Numbered from the stretch's first letter, positions 41,401 through 48,291 are shown. The stretch is DNA of 64,000 nt from Minwuia sp. (GCA_029210175.1 JARGPL010000016.1:1-64000), one strand, 5' to 3'. Numbers and translations are program-made. The notes: generated by a model from the letters alone, not told the origin.

Positions 41401-42370
41401 GCTGGTCGTCGCCAAGGCCGCCGGAAACGGTGTCGGAGCCATCGTCCGCGCGCACCAGATCATTGCCGTCACCGCCGTCGACAAGATCGTCTCCGTCGCC
41501 GCCATTGATGACGTCGTTGCCGCCATCACCGGTGATCGTGTCGTTGCCACCGTCGCCCTGGATCTTGTCGAACGCTGCGCCACCGCTGATCAGATCGGCA
41601 TCGCCGCCGCCGATCAGGCTGTCCTGACCGTCGCCGCCACTGATGGTGTCTTCGCCCGCGCCGCCAGCCAGCGTATCGTTGCCAGCTTCGCCAAGCAGAA
41701 CGTCGGCACCGAGTTCGCCGGCCAGGGAGTCGTTGTCGTCGCCGCCCCGCAGTGTGTCGTCGCCGTCCTTGCCGAAGATCGTGTCGTTGCCGAGGCCGCC
41801 GAGGGCGGAATCATTGCCCGAGCCAGCATGGATGAAGTCGTCGCCATCGCCGCCCGTGACCGAGTCATTACCGGTATCGGCGAAAATCGTGTCATCGCCC
41901 GCAGCACCGTCGACCGTGTCGTCGCCACCATCGGTCTCGAAGCGGTTGTTCGCGGCGTCGCCAAGGACGAGGTCGTTGCCGCTGCCGGTCCGGATTTCCT
42001 GCACCGCGATCAGTGAATCGGTTCCGAACTGGGATGTGACCGTCCCGGCATTCAGATCGGCGAGGACCGCATCGGTGGCGTTGGTGTAGTCAGCTTCGTC
42101 ACGGCCGGCGCCACCTGCAAAGGTGTCGTCCCCAAGGCCGCCACGGAATGTGTCGTCACCATCATTGCCGAACAGGGAGTCCGCGCCGTCGCCACCATTG
42201 AGGGAGTCGTCCCCCAGGTCGCCCAGCAACGTGTCATCGCCACCAAGCCCGGCGATCGTGTCGTCGTTCACCGTCCCTGCCAGGGAATCGGGATTGTTTG
42301 TGCCCACGATGTCCGCGAATTGAACACGCGAGACAGCTGACGCACGAAGCAGATCAACCAGAAGCGACAT
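32375..42370 (-). CDS. Giant RTX calcium-binding protein (3331 aa), predicted type I secretion substrate
   Basis: The protein is built almost entirely from glycine- and aspartate-rich nonapeptides of the form GGxGxDxLx; its length implies several hundred. Each pair forms a calcium-binding beta roll outside the cell. At intervals the repeats are broken by about a dozen spacer modules such as ADYSGSVGPITVDIGLGTA...GDTLTNIEGAIGT. No protease, lipase or adhesion domain is visible. The start lacks a Sec signal (MSLLVDLLRASAVSRVQFAD), while the C-terminus (SEDVIDFSALGISF...ETDDFIF) resembles type I secretion signals. GGAGGT at 42377-42382 marks the start. An internal module at about residues 2677-2760 mimics the C-terminus. 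No hlyB/hlyD/tolC genes are in the window. Possible roles are S-layer, matrix or calcium-buffering protein. Confidence 0.9.
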   Translation of the reverse strand: MSLLVDLLRASAVSRVQFADIVGTNNPDSLAGTVNDDTIAGLGGDDTLLGDLGDDSLNGGDGADSLFGNDGDDTFRGGLGDDTFAGGAGRDEADYTNATDAVLADLNAGTVTSQFGTDSLIAVQEIRTGSGNDLVLGDAANNRFETDGGDDTVDGAAGDDTIFADTGNDSVTGGDGDDFIHAGSGNDSALGGLGNDTIFGKDGDDTLRGGDDNDSLAGELGADVLLGEAGNDTLAGGAGEDTISGGDGQDSLIGGGDADLISGGAAFDKIQGDGGNDTITGDGGNDVINGGDGDDLVDGGDGNDLVRADDGSDTVSGGLGDDQLFGGAGGDTLLGNDGNDTLRGDLNSDLVGGDDVIDAGAGDDQVEGGRGNDFITATSGANRLFGNLGDDTIVGGTDNDTLNGGDGADSLDGSDGNDRLDGGTGADVASGGLGDDEINGQSDDDTLFGNDGADTIRGGSGADSIEGGEGGDTIQGGSEDDTVLGQGGDDTLRGESGDDFIDGGLANDQIEGGSGNDTVTGGDGADTVRGNIGADSIEGNAGDDDLSGEEGNDRIFGGDGGDTITGNEDIDVLFGGAGDDSIVGDSGSETVPGGGSDTLEGGTGNDTLRGGAEGDRLLGEDDNDSLEGGSGEDTIFGGLGDDSVHGDGGRDQIFAGDGADTVRGFDDADLIRGGGGNDVLFGNASKDTIKGDDGDDSIDGGTGGDTLVGGTGNDTIFGNNDADFIDGEDGADSLSGGQGSDILKGRAGDDTIFGGSDSDVIEGAEGNDSLDGGSGSDILRAGEGDDTLFGQGGSDILNAEAGADSIFGGAGNDEMRGGDDDDTLVGGSGADRMAGGAGIDTADYTSSAGGVTVNLNNGKGERSDAEGDQLRKIENVIGTSGVDNLSGNADNNLLDARGGNDSLVGRGGDDTLLGGDGADTVKGGAGADSLDGGAGIDVADYSGSVGPITVDIGLGTATGGDAAGDTLTNIEGAIGTNADDTLIGDAGDNNFDGANGNDSIDSGAGNDTLIGGSGNDTLIAGDGNDLINAGDGLDLVSDGDGDDTISLGTSADTLIGGAGADSINGGAGTDAITFAASSAAVAVDLGAGVGTAGDAAGDTYVNLENVVGSGLDDTIAGSGQANDLFGLAGNDAITGGSGQDDIFGGADNDTLLANDGNDKVEGGDGNDQIFGGNGIDRLFGQIGDDTVNGDAGADNIFGGDGNDSVNGGADNDRIFGGIGDDSLNGDGGDDEIFGEAGADNLRGGTGADEIFGGDDNDSVRGDDGDDTLFGDLGDDTLRGGLGNDSLEGGDGADVLDGADGANALDGADTIDGGAGTDFLLGRAGDDVLFGGADDDTVAGDEGADTLNGGAGADVVNGGDGQDLVRGADGDDTVIGGNDDDTVQGGNGNDSVQGDAGNDALNGEAGDDTLSGGDGNDNISGGTGNDEAIGGIGLDTIFGQAGADTLLGDSGEDLIAGGDDDDRLFGGSENDVVRGDAGADVLSGDAGDDTLSGGEGDDTLLGDAGADRLNGNNGIDTVDYSAAGGALRINLTTGVGELSDAAGDTYAFIENAIGGSDDDQITGSATENSLEGGAGNDLISAGAADDTLRGQLGDDSLEGGAGADILDGGDGNDSADYRGSNAAVSVNIAAGTATGGHADGDTLISIESAVGTNGFADTLLGDAANNKLEGLGGDDVLSGGDGDDTLDGGNGADSLVGGNGADSITAGDGDDTLEGGDGDDTLGGGEGNDLIIDGAGADSITGGLGDDTVIAGAGADAINGLGGTDLIDYSNSDAGVTVDLSGGVGSGGFADGDTVVGFENLIGSEFDDVITGNSSANNIDALGGNDNVSGADGDDTLVGGTGDDTLSGSAGADILDGGDDSDRLFGGADNDTLTGGLGDDTLQGQDGDDALDAGDGNDLAVGGIGNDSITGGAGDDTLAGEDGDDTLDGGIGNDNLNGGAGVDSLFGGDGDDSILGGSENDLLNGGIGNDTLRGEDGDDTLSLGDGNDLGDGGTGNDSITGGAGLDTLRGDAGDDTLRGGDDADDLNGGDGLDLLFGDAGDDTITGNAGEDTITGGLGDDSIDGGDANDVLSAGDGQDTVRGGLGADSVSAGAGNDDVFGDAGIDTLFGGAGDDSMLGGDDGDILDGADGNDTLLGEDGDDTISGGLGDDNVNGGLGNDSITTDLGNDTINGAAGDDTINAGDDNDSVTGGDGADSIDGNCHDDTLEGNGGNDTLLGDHGNDNLFGGNDDDLLSGGEGLDSMEGGTGNDTLLGGFDNDTLIGQGGDDSLVGDTGDDFFEGGAGSDTMRGGLGDDTMSYANSGSGVNIDIDANTASGGEATGDSFDRIENVIGSDFDDTLRGDEFGNSLLGRGGDDLLQGRAGADTLDGGDDNDTASYEGSNAAVNVDLGLGTASGGHAAGDVITNVENLIGSDFNDTLIGTAGANSLLGGQGADVITAGDGDDTLGGNAGNDTLDAGDGNDLLFVGQGADSVVGGAGSDTVSFAGETVGTSFDLSNGGNDTVSGIEQVIGSDFADTLIGSIDGDTLFGAGGADTISAGAGDDTVDAGAGADTVSGGDGANSLDGGAGLDVLDLSGETGPVTFDTSDTLFGDDTIANFEGAIGTSADDTLSGGAEDNRFVGGAGADSISTGGGNDIAIGGDGDDILDGGDGADTLQGGTGNDTITGGLGDDFMNGGGDDDLFILADGFGNDTIQGFVPGAGTDDVIDVQAVTALNSFGDVLANATDDGTDTTINLGAAGILVLQGVLVSQLDADDFDFGGPTVITGTPGDDIPLNGTSGPDTIQGLDGNDFIVAGDGDDTLDGGDGNDTLQGGNGADSLNGGAGDDCADYTDSGAAVTIDLGLGIASGGTAANDTLTSMEGVLGSDSDDSLTGDNFDNHFFGRGGQDTISAGLGADTVDGGDGNDSLDAGDGADTVVGGLGDDTIVAGSGNDTVDAGDGADLVDAGADDDVVSGGAGNDTIDGGLGADSIDGGGDDDSLIGNAGNDTLIGGNGFDILDGGADADQLFGGNDDDQLFGGTENDTLNGGAGVDTLDGGDGNDSIIGGDGADSVIGGIGDDTISSGNDDDIISAGAGTDRVFGGAGNDSIDGGDGNDTLRGQFDNDTINGGLGNDFILGGGNFDSLFGGEGDDTINGDDPSLDTLVGFDTIFGGIGNDQLNGAGGQDILFGGDDNDSLLGGTDNDSLDGGNGIDTLRGEAGNDTLLGGDGNDILDGGEGIDQLFGGLGDDSIFGDAGADTLNGGSGGNDTLAGEDGNDLFVFDNASFGNDVIEDFVAGAASEDVIDFSALGISFGDLNFTDSGGDLIITITGGGTESLTLQGLSGVALDETDDFIF

Positions 42371-42382
42371 AACAGGACCTCC

Positions 42383-42852
42383 AAAGTCCGAACCTCTGCT
42401 GACTGCAGCATTCCTTATTGGTTTTATTAATTGAGAGAGTTAGCACAAACTTTAGGAAAATGCCAAGGGCCTGAATGCCTTGTTAGGCTGGGCAGAGTGT
42501 GACCGGCGTCAATCAATCGAGCGTCATTCCACTGGCGGCTGTGCGGCGCGCGAGATGTTTTCCGCCGAGATCTGCGCCATGCCTGCCGCTTCGGCTGCCT
42601 TCGACAAGATGGTTGGTCCGGGTTTGACAGTGCCTTGCGGATGCCTGCCAATCGCGTGTCAGTAGTGATCACGAATCCATGCAGGGAGATTCGGCCCTAC
42701 CGCCCGGAAGCGTCGGGTTTACGGCAACCTTTGACTTTCAGCAGAAATCGGCCCTACTTGTCCTGAGATGAAGCTGAAACCGGCAGATGTGATCTCGCCA
42801 GCGTGTGCTGGGTGCCCATCATGTCTGCGATCCAAGTCAGGGATTGAGTGCG
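42383..42852. other. Intergenic region between the giant RTX gene and the PodJ-like gene
   Basis: About 470 bases between divergent genes, no convincing ORF. The part nearest the RTX gene (about 42410-42465) is strikingly AT-rich for this genome and probably holds its promoter; on the minus strand TTGTGC and TAAAAC are spaced 16 bases. Closer to the PodJ-like gene, the 10-mer TCGGCCCTAC occurs twice (42691-42700 and 42748-42757), and TTGACT at 42731-42736 could be a -35 element. A direct-repeat operator for the PodJ-like gene is possible but unproven. Confidence 0.4.
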
Positions 42853-45834
42853 ATGAAACCGGGAGCACCATGGAGCATCAAGGGCGTCGATCCCGACGCG
42901 CGCGAAATTGCCAAGGCAAAGGCCCGCGCGTCCGACATGACGCTGGGTCAATGGCTCAATCAGGCGATTGCGGATGCCGACAAGCCACCGGTGACCGCCG
43001 CCGCACCTGTGGCCCAGGGCGGGTCGTCGCTGGACACGGCGCGTCTGATGCGGGCGATATCGGAAGTGGCCCGGCGGGTTGATCAGGTGCGGGACGCGCC
43101 GGCTGCTGCCGTCGATACCAGCAAAATCGAACAGTCGCTGGCAGTCCTGGCGCGCCGCATGGAGGCACTGGAACAGCGCGCCCCCGCCGCACCGGACATG
43201 TCGGGTCTTGCCGGCAGCCTGAACAACAGCATTGCCGGGCTGGCGCAGAAGCTTGGCCGTATCGAGGAACAGGTCGCCGGAATGACCGGCGGGGCCAATG
43301 TCGATGCGGTTTCCGGCGGCGAGGGCACGGACGCTGTGCTGGCGAAGCTGAACGATCTGAACGAGCGGCTGGACACCATGGCCCACCCGGTATCGTCTGA
43401 AGGCGATCCGGCTGTTCAGGCGGACATGCGGCGGGTCATGAACGGCATGCTCAACCTGGCGCGCAAGATCGATGGAGTCGAGGCGCAGGTCGCTGGTCAG
43501 ATGGCGCCGCTGAAAGCCGAAATTGCAGAACTGCGCTCGGCCTCCGGCTCCCCGGCAGCCGATGCGCAGCCGGATACCCAGAGGGAGGCAATCGAGGCGA
43601 TCCACAATGACGTGCAGGAACTGAAACGGGCCATTGCGGCGCAATCGGCCCCGCCTGCGGCATCTGAACGCGACCTGCGACCGGATATTGCCCTGGCGCT
43701 GGCACCTGTGATGGCGCGGCTGAGTGACCTGCAGGCGCGGATCGAAGAGGCTTCGGTTGCCGCTGCTGAACCCACCGACATCGATGCCGCCCCGGTCCTT
43801 GAGCCTGTTCATGAACAGGAGCCCGAGCCCGAGCCCGAACCCGAACCAGCAGCACCTTCAGAACAGAGCGCGGACTTGGCTGAGGCTGCAGACGCAACCG
43901 TGCCGGATGAAACCACGCAAGGTGATCCGGACGACGCCCCCATGCAGCGCCCGGAACCCGGCGCCTTGCAGGCGCTGCACGATCTGACGGCCCGGCGCGA
44001 CAGCGTCAGTCGGCGCGTTGAACCTATCCTGCGCGACTTGCCCGAGCCTGATCAGGCGACCGAAACGAACGCCGCGCCGGAGCCACCGCTGGATGCACAC
44101 AGAGCGGTCGATGACGACGACCGCCCTGATTTCGACGCCCCCAACGACCTGACCGGGGTCGAGCCAGCCGCAGCATCACCATTGCCGGACACCGATCCGG
44201 TTGCTGAATCCGCTGCGTCAGAGCCTGCGTCGGCCACCGAAACATCTTCGGACATCATCCAGGACCCGATCGATCAGCCCCTGGAGAATCGGGATTCGCT
44301 GGATGGCGGTGAAGGTGGGGATATCCCGGAAACGGCGGCAGCCCCGGATCGCCCCCGTCGGATCGTTCCGGTGGAAAACCTGCTCGACGGCGGTGACGCG
44401 GCGCGGGCTGACGACACGCGTGCATCAGGTGGGTTTGATGATGATGACGACATGCGGTCGCCGAATGCCGATGTGGCGGCTGCATCGGTGGCCTCACCCA
44501 TGGCGGCGCAACGGATTGTGGTGGAGGAACCGCGCGAGCGTCGTCGCGGACTTGGCTATCTGGTTGCGGCGCTGCTGTTCCTGGCCTTGCTGATTGGCGG
44601 TTTCTTCTTCATTGGCAGCGACCGTTTCGGACAGTGGGTCGAGCAGGGCAAGACAGTGGTCGCTGGTCTGGCCGACATGGTGCCGGTGCCGGATTCAGGC
44701 TCTGACGCAGGCCCGGACACAGGCCCGGACACAGGCTCGGGGCCTGCAGGCACGGCAGCCGACGGGACGGCAGCCCAGCCGACTGCTGCCGCGAATCCTG
44801 CTGCGCCTGCTGCACAGACGGGTGAGACCATATCCAGTGCGCCTCCGGTTCCGGACACGGCTGCACCTGTCCGGCAGGATGCAGCCGAGCCCCTTTCGGC
44901 AGCCGCCCCTGATACACTTGCGTCTGCCCGGGCCAATACGGTGGCGGAACCGGAACCTGCTGCGCCAGCAGGCGCGGCGAACCCCGCTGAGACGTCATTA
45001 CCCGCGGCGACGAGGACAGATCTTGCGACCCTGCAGGCACAGGCTGAAGCCGGCGATGCAGAGGCGCAGTTTCTGCTCGGCGTACGCTACCGTGATGGGG
45101 ACGGCATCGGCGTCAGCTATGGCGAATCCGCAGCCTGGTTCCAGCAGGCCGCTGAGCAGGGTCATGTGCCTGCACAGGTGAATCTGGGCATCTTCTACCG
45201 TCAGGGTGTCGGCGTCGCGAAGGACGTCGATCTGGCGAAGGTCTGGTTCCATGCCGCTGCGCGCGCCGGTCATCCGGAGGCGCAGAATTTCCTCGGGCAG
45301 GTCTATGTGGGCGAGGATCAGGAGCGGCCAGATTACTTTCAGGCCGCACGCTGGTTCCGGGAAGCGGCGGAGCAGGGTGTTCTGGACGCACAGTACAATC
45401 TTGCGTCCCTCTACATGGGTGGCCTCGGCGTGCCCCGCGATGACGCGCAAGCCTATTTCTGGTTCGGAGTTGCCGCGCGCCAGGGTGACACGGATGCCGC
45501 AGCCAATCAGGCGAATGTAGGCGCGGAAATGGCCCCCGCAGAACGCACGGAACAGGATCAGCGGATCGCCAGCTTTCAGGCCATCCCGCAATATGCGCTG
45601 CAGCCGAGCCAGGCGGTGAACGCCATATCCGGCAGCGCGGAAATTCGCAGGCGCGACCAGATCCGCCTGGTCCAGCGCCTGCTGATTTCCCGGGGGTACG
45701 ACCCGGGGCAGCCGGACGGCCTGCCGGGGGAGCAGACGCGACAGGCAATCCGTCAGTTCGAGACCGACAACGGTCTCACGGTGACCGGGCGGATTACCGA
45801 ACCCGTGCTTCAGGCGTTGCAACAGGGTGGCTGA
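42853..45834 (+). CDS. PodJ-like polarity protein with Sel1 repeats and peptidoglycan-binding domain
   Basis: About 993 residues. The N-terminus WSIKGVDPDAREIAKAKARA...TLGQWLNQAI resembles a ribbon-helix-helix-like module. A long acidic, proline-rich, partly coiled-coil cytoplasmic region follows (including a PEPEPEPEPEP run near residue 322). One membrane helix (LVAALLFLALLIGGFFFIG) lies near 570-590. The periplasmic part has an Ala/Pro linker, Sel1 repeats at about 726-890 (AEAGDAEAQFLLGVRYRDG and four more) and a PG_binding_1 domain at about 932-990. This order matches Caulobacter PodJ, a cell-pole organiser. ATG at 42853 gives the conserved MKPGAPWS start. The next gene copies its N-terminal module. 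Confidence 0.75.
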   Translation: MKPGAPWSIKGVDPDAREIAKAKARASDMTLGQWLNQAIADADKPPVTAAAPVAQGGSSLDTARLMRAISEVARRVDQVRDAPAAAVDTSKIEQSLAVLARRMEALEQRAPAAPDMSGLAGSLNNSIAGLAQKLGRIEEQVAGMTGGANVDAVSGGEGTDAVLAKLNDLNERLDTMAHPVSSEGDPAVQADMRRVMNGMLNLARKIDGVEAQVAGQMAPLKAEIAELRSASGSPAADAQPDTQREAIEAIHNDVQELKRAIAAQSAPPAASERDLRPDIALALAPVMARLSDLQARIEEASVAAAEPTDIDAAPVLEPVHEQEPEPEPEPEPAAPSEQSADLAEAADATVPDETTQGDPDDAPMQRPEPGALQALHDLTARRDSVSRRVEPILRDLPEPDQATETNAAPEPPLDAHRAVDDDDRPDFDAPNDLTGVEPAAASPLPDTDPVAESAASEPASATETSSDIIQDPIDQPLENRDSLDGGEGGDIPETAAAPDRPRRIVPVENLLDGGDAARADDTRASGGFDDDDDMRSPNADVAAASVASPMAAQRIVVEEPRERRRGLGYLVAALLFLALLIGGFFFIGSDRFGQWVEQGKTVVAGLADMVPVPDSGSDAGPDTGPDTGSGPAGTAADGTAAQPTAAANPAAPAAQTGETISSAPPVPDTAAPVRQDAAEPLSAAAPDTLASARANTVAEPEPAAPAGAANPAETSLPAATRTDLATLQAQAEAGDAEAQFLLGVRYRDGDGIGVSYGESAAWFQQAAEQGHVPAQVNLGIFYRQGVGVAKDVDLAKVWFHAAARAGHPEAQNFLGQVYVGEDQERPDYFQAARWFREAAEQGVLDAQYNLASLYMGGLGVPRDDAQAYFWFGVAARQGDTDAAANQANVGAEMAPAERTEQDQRIASFQAIPQYALQPSQAVNAISGSAEIRRRDQIRLVQRLLISRGYDPGQPDGLPGEQTRQAIRQFETDNGLTVTGRITEPVLQALQQGG

Positions 45835-45862
45835 ATCGTCGGTATCCTGCGGGTTCCTTGCC

Positions 45863-45927
45863 GATTCAGTGCGAGTGTGAGCAAACTGACCGAATCGGTA
45901 GGTAAAATACGAATCGGGCCTGGAATC
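45863..45927 (+). promoter_or_regulatory. Cluster of four GANTC (CcrM) sites before the small PodJ-N paralogue
   Basis: GANTC occurs at 45863-45867, 45892-45896, 45911-45915 and 45923-45927, where chance predicts about one per 256 bases. The second lies in an interrupted palindrome ACCGA-A-TCGGT, and CCGATTC/GAATCGG form a 7-bp inverted repeat. TAAAAT at 45903-45908 could be a -10 element. In alphaproteobacteria the cell-cycle methylase CcrM acts at GANTC, so methylation-sensitive expression is an inference from motif density. Confidence 0.4.
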
Positions 45928-45933
45928 AGGAAC

Positions 45934-46578
45934 ATGTCGACAGAAACCCCCTGGAGCGTGCGCGGTGTCGAGCCGGAAACGCGGGAAGCAGCCAAGATGG
46001 CTGCTCGCCGCGCCGGGCTGACGCTTGGCCACTGGCTCAACCGTACCATCCGAAATGCCGTCGCAGAAGAACTCGGCTCCGGCCATGGAACGACAGGCGA
46101 CCTTGCGCAACTGCCCGCACTTGCGAATGACATGCTGCTGGCCGCGATACAGGAACAGCTGGATGCCCAGCGTGCCGCCATCGAAGCGACGCTGCAGCAG
46201 GGCCGCAGCGGCGCCAACGATGATGCGTCCCCTGAAACAACCCACTTGCACGAGATTTCCGAGCCCGCCGCAGAACCGAACGAGCGGATGCAGGCGGAGT
46301 TCGACGAGATCAAACTGCTGATTCACGACTACCTTGGGCTGCTGCTGCCCGTGGCGGAACCGGTACAGGCCCTGTCGCGCCAGCTTGAAGACATGAACAA
46401 TCTGGCCAAGGATGTGCGGCGGTCCGCCGAAGCGGCGGAACGGGCGGCGGCATCCGTCCTGCCCCTTGAACGCGCTGTGCTGCGCATGACCGGGGCTGTG
46501 CCTGATGATGCCAAGGATGTACACGAACGGGTGCAGGACCGCCGAGGCAGCGGACTTGGCAAGCTGTTCGGAAATTGA
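45934..46578 (+). CDS. Soluble paralogue of the PodJ-like N-terminal module
   Basis: A 214-residue protein. Its start, TPWSVRGVEPETREAAKMAA...TLGHWLNRTI, is clearly related to the N-terminus of the preceding 993-residue protein. The remainder is helical and charged, with a middle segment FDEIKLLIHDYLGLLLPVAEPVQAL and an Ala/Glu/Arg-rich helix to residue about 185. There is no membrane helix, Sel1 repeat or peptidoglycan-binding domain. It could regulate or hetero-oligomerise with the larger protein. It is 99 bases downstream on the same strand with its own GANTC-rich promoter-like region. I know no named function. Confidence 0.65.
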   Translation: MSTETPWSVRGVEPETREAAKMAARRAGLTLGHWLNRTIRNAVAEELGSGHGTTGDLAQLPALANDMLLAAIQEQLDAQRAAIEATLQQGRSGANDDASPETTHLHEISEPAAEPNERMQAEFDEIKLLIHDYLGLLLPVAEPVQALSRQLEDMNNLAKDVRRSAEAAERAAASVLPLERAVLRMTGAVPDDAKDVHERVQDRRGSGLGKLFGN

Positions 46579-46633
46579 GATCCCGTACCGGCGCCCTGTC
46601 GGTGTGGAGTTACTGACAGGGTAAGCGCGACCG

Positions 46634-47557
46634 GTGCAGATCTACCTCCCCATCGCCGAGATGCCGATAAATGCTCTGATGCTGATCGGAATGGGTCTGG
46701 GAGTCGGCTTCCTGTCGGGCATTTTCGGGGTTGGTGGCGGGTTCCTGATGACCCCACTGCTGATCTTCATGGGCGTGCCCGCCGCCGTCGCGGTGGCCAC
46801 CCAGGCCAACCAGATCGTGGCCGCCAGTGTTTCCGGTGCCATCGGCCACTGGCGGCGCAAGAACGTCGATGTACAGATGGGGCTGGTGCTGCTTGGCGGG
46901 GGGCTTGTCGGGTCGTTCTTCGGCAGCCTCATATTCGCCTGGATGAAGAGTCTGGGGCAGGTGGATCTGATGATCCGATTGTCCTATGTCGTCTTCCTCG
47001 GCATCATCGGGTCGCTGATGTTCGTGGAGAGCACGCGCGCCCTGTTCCGCCAGCGCCGCGGCTACAAGCGCCGCAAGATGCATCAGCACTACTGGATCCA
47101 CGGGCTGCCGTTCAAGATGCGGTTCCGCCGCTCCAAGCTCTACATCAGTATCCTGCCGCCGCTGGCCATCGGCCTGCTGGTGGGGGTGCTGGCCGCGATC
47201 ATGGGCGTTGGTGGCGGCTTCGTCATGGTCCCGGCAATGATCTACCTGCTCGGCATGCCGACGGCGGTCGTGGTGGGCACATCCCTGTTCCAGATCACCT
47301 TCGTGACCGCCGCGGTCACGGTCATGCATTCCATCAACACGCAGACGGTCGATGTCCTGCTGGCCCTGCTGTTGCTGCCCGGATCCGTGATTGGCGCCCA
47401 ACTGGGTGCCCGTATCGGCGTGCATCTGAAGGCCGAGCAGCTGCGGGCGCTGCTTGCGGCCATGGTCCTTGCGGTCTGCATCAAGCTCGGGATCGACCTC
47501 TTCCTCACGCCGGCTGACCTCTACAGCCTGTCGATTGGCGGAAGCGAGCAGCAATGA
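46634..47557 (+). CDS. TSUP family (TauE/SafE) membrane transporter
   Basis: A 307-residue protein with two related halves, each carrying the TSUP glycine motif: GVGFLSGIFGVGGGFLMTPLLIFMG near residues 22-46 and GVLAAIMGVGGGFVMVPAMIYLLG near 181-204. Members export or import small sulfur-containing or organic anions such as sulfite or sulfoacetate. The charged loop QRRGYKRRKMHQHYW separates the halves. The start is GTG at 46634. It overlaps the next gene by 4 bases (ATGA), tying it to the TIGR02186 protein. Confidence 0.9.
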   Translation: MQIYLPIAEMPINALMLIGMGLGVGFLSGIFGVGGGFLMTPLLIFMGVPAAVAVATQANQIVAASVSGAIGHWRRKNVDVQMGLVLLGGGLVGSFFGSLIFAWMKSLGQVDLMIRLSYVVFLGIIGSLMFVESTRALFRQRRGYKRRKMHQHYWIHGLPFKMRFRRSKLYISILPPLAIGLLVGVLAAIMGVGGGFVMVPAMIYLLGMPTAVVVGTSLFQITFVTAAVTVMHSINTQTVDVLLALLLLPGSVIGAQLGARIGVHLKAEQLRALLAAMVLAVCIKLGIDLFLTPADLYSLSIGGSEQQ

Positions 47558-48291
47558 AACGTCTGTTGATCGCCATTTCCGTCCTTTTCGCCAGCAGTGG
47601 GCCTGCCCAGGCCGAGGCGACGCTGGTCAGCGATATCTCGGCCCACCGGATCGGCATCACATCCAGCTACACCGGCACCGAGCTCTTGCTGTTTGGTGCG
47701 CTCGGTGAGGGCGGTGGGGATGTCGTGATCGTGGTTCGCGGGCCGGATCAGGATCTGAATGTCCGCCGAAAGGCCCGTGTCGGCGGCATCTGGCTCAATA
47801 CGGAATCCGTGGCCTATCGCGGTGTGCCGGGATTCTACGCTGTGGCATCGAACCGGCCGCTGTCGGAAATTGCCAGCCCACGCGTTCTGAAACGCAACGG
47901 CATCGGCATCGAAAATCTGCGTTTCACGGGCGAGACCGCGAACGACGACACGTCGGCCCCCTTCGCCAGCGCCATCCGCCGCCGCCGGATCGCCAACGGC
48001 CTCTACAGCACCGATGAGGGCGCGGTTTCCGTGATCTACGACCGGTTGTTTCGTGCTGACATCCCATTCCCCGCGAACGTCCCCGTCGGCAACTACAATG
48101 CGCTGATATACCTGTTCCAGGACGGGCAGGTCGTGGTGGGTGAAACCAAGCCGATCATCATCGACAAGTCGGGCATCGAGCGGGCGATCTTCATCTTCGC
48201 CAAACGTCAGCCCGCCCTCTACGGCATTTTCGCGGTCATCGTTGCCTGTCTTGCCGGTTGGGGCGCGGCCCAGTTCTTCCGCAAGCGCTAG
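47554..48291 (+). CDS. TIGR02186 family membrane-anchored protein
   Basis: A 245-residue protein with a signal peptide (LLIAISVLFASSGPAQA), a periplasmic domain typical of TIGR02186 (DISAHRIGITSSYTGTELLLFGA, DVVIVVRGPDQDLNVRRKARVGGIW, FYAVASNRPL) and a C-terminal membrane helix (YGIFAVIVACLAGWGAAQFF) followed by RKR. The family is largely alphaproteobacterial and has no established role. The ATGA overlap with the TSUP transporter gene suggests the two act together. Confidence 0.85.
   Translation: MKRLLIAISVLFASSGPAQAEATLVSDISAHRIGITSSYTGTELLLFGALGEGGGDVVIVVRGPDQDLNVRRKARVGGIWLNTESVAYRGVPGFYAVASNRPLSEIASPRVLKRNGIGIENLRFTGETANDDTSAPFASAIRRRRIANGLYSTDEGAVSVIYDRLFRADIPFPANVPVGNYNALIYLFQDGQVVVGETKPIIIDKSGIERAIFIFAKRQPALYGIFAVIVACLAGWGAAQFFRKR

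Noticed and set aside
42427..42672. Short ORFs on both strands between the RTX and PodJ-like genes
   Set aside because: None has an RBS, a recognisable motif or typical codon use. The region is better explained as regulatory.
30243..48291. Possible genomic island or mobile element around the giant RTX gene
   Set aside because: No integrase, transposase, tRNA target site or flanking direct repeats were found, and the flanks are ordinary metabolic genes. The composition bias is explained by the repeat protein itself.
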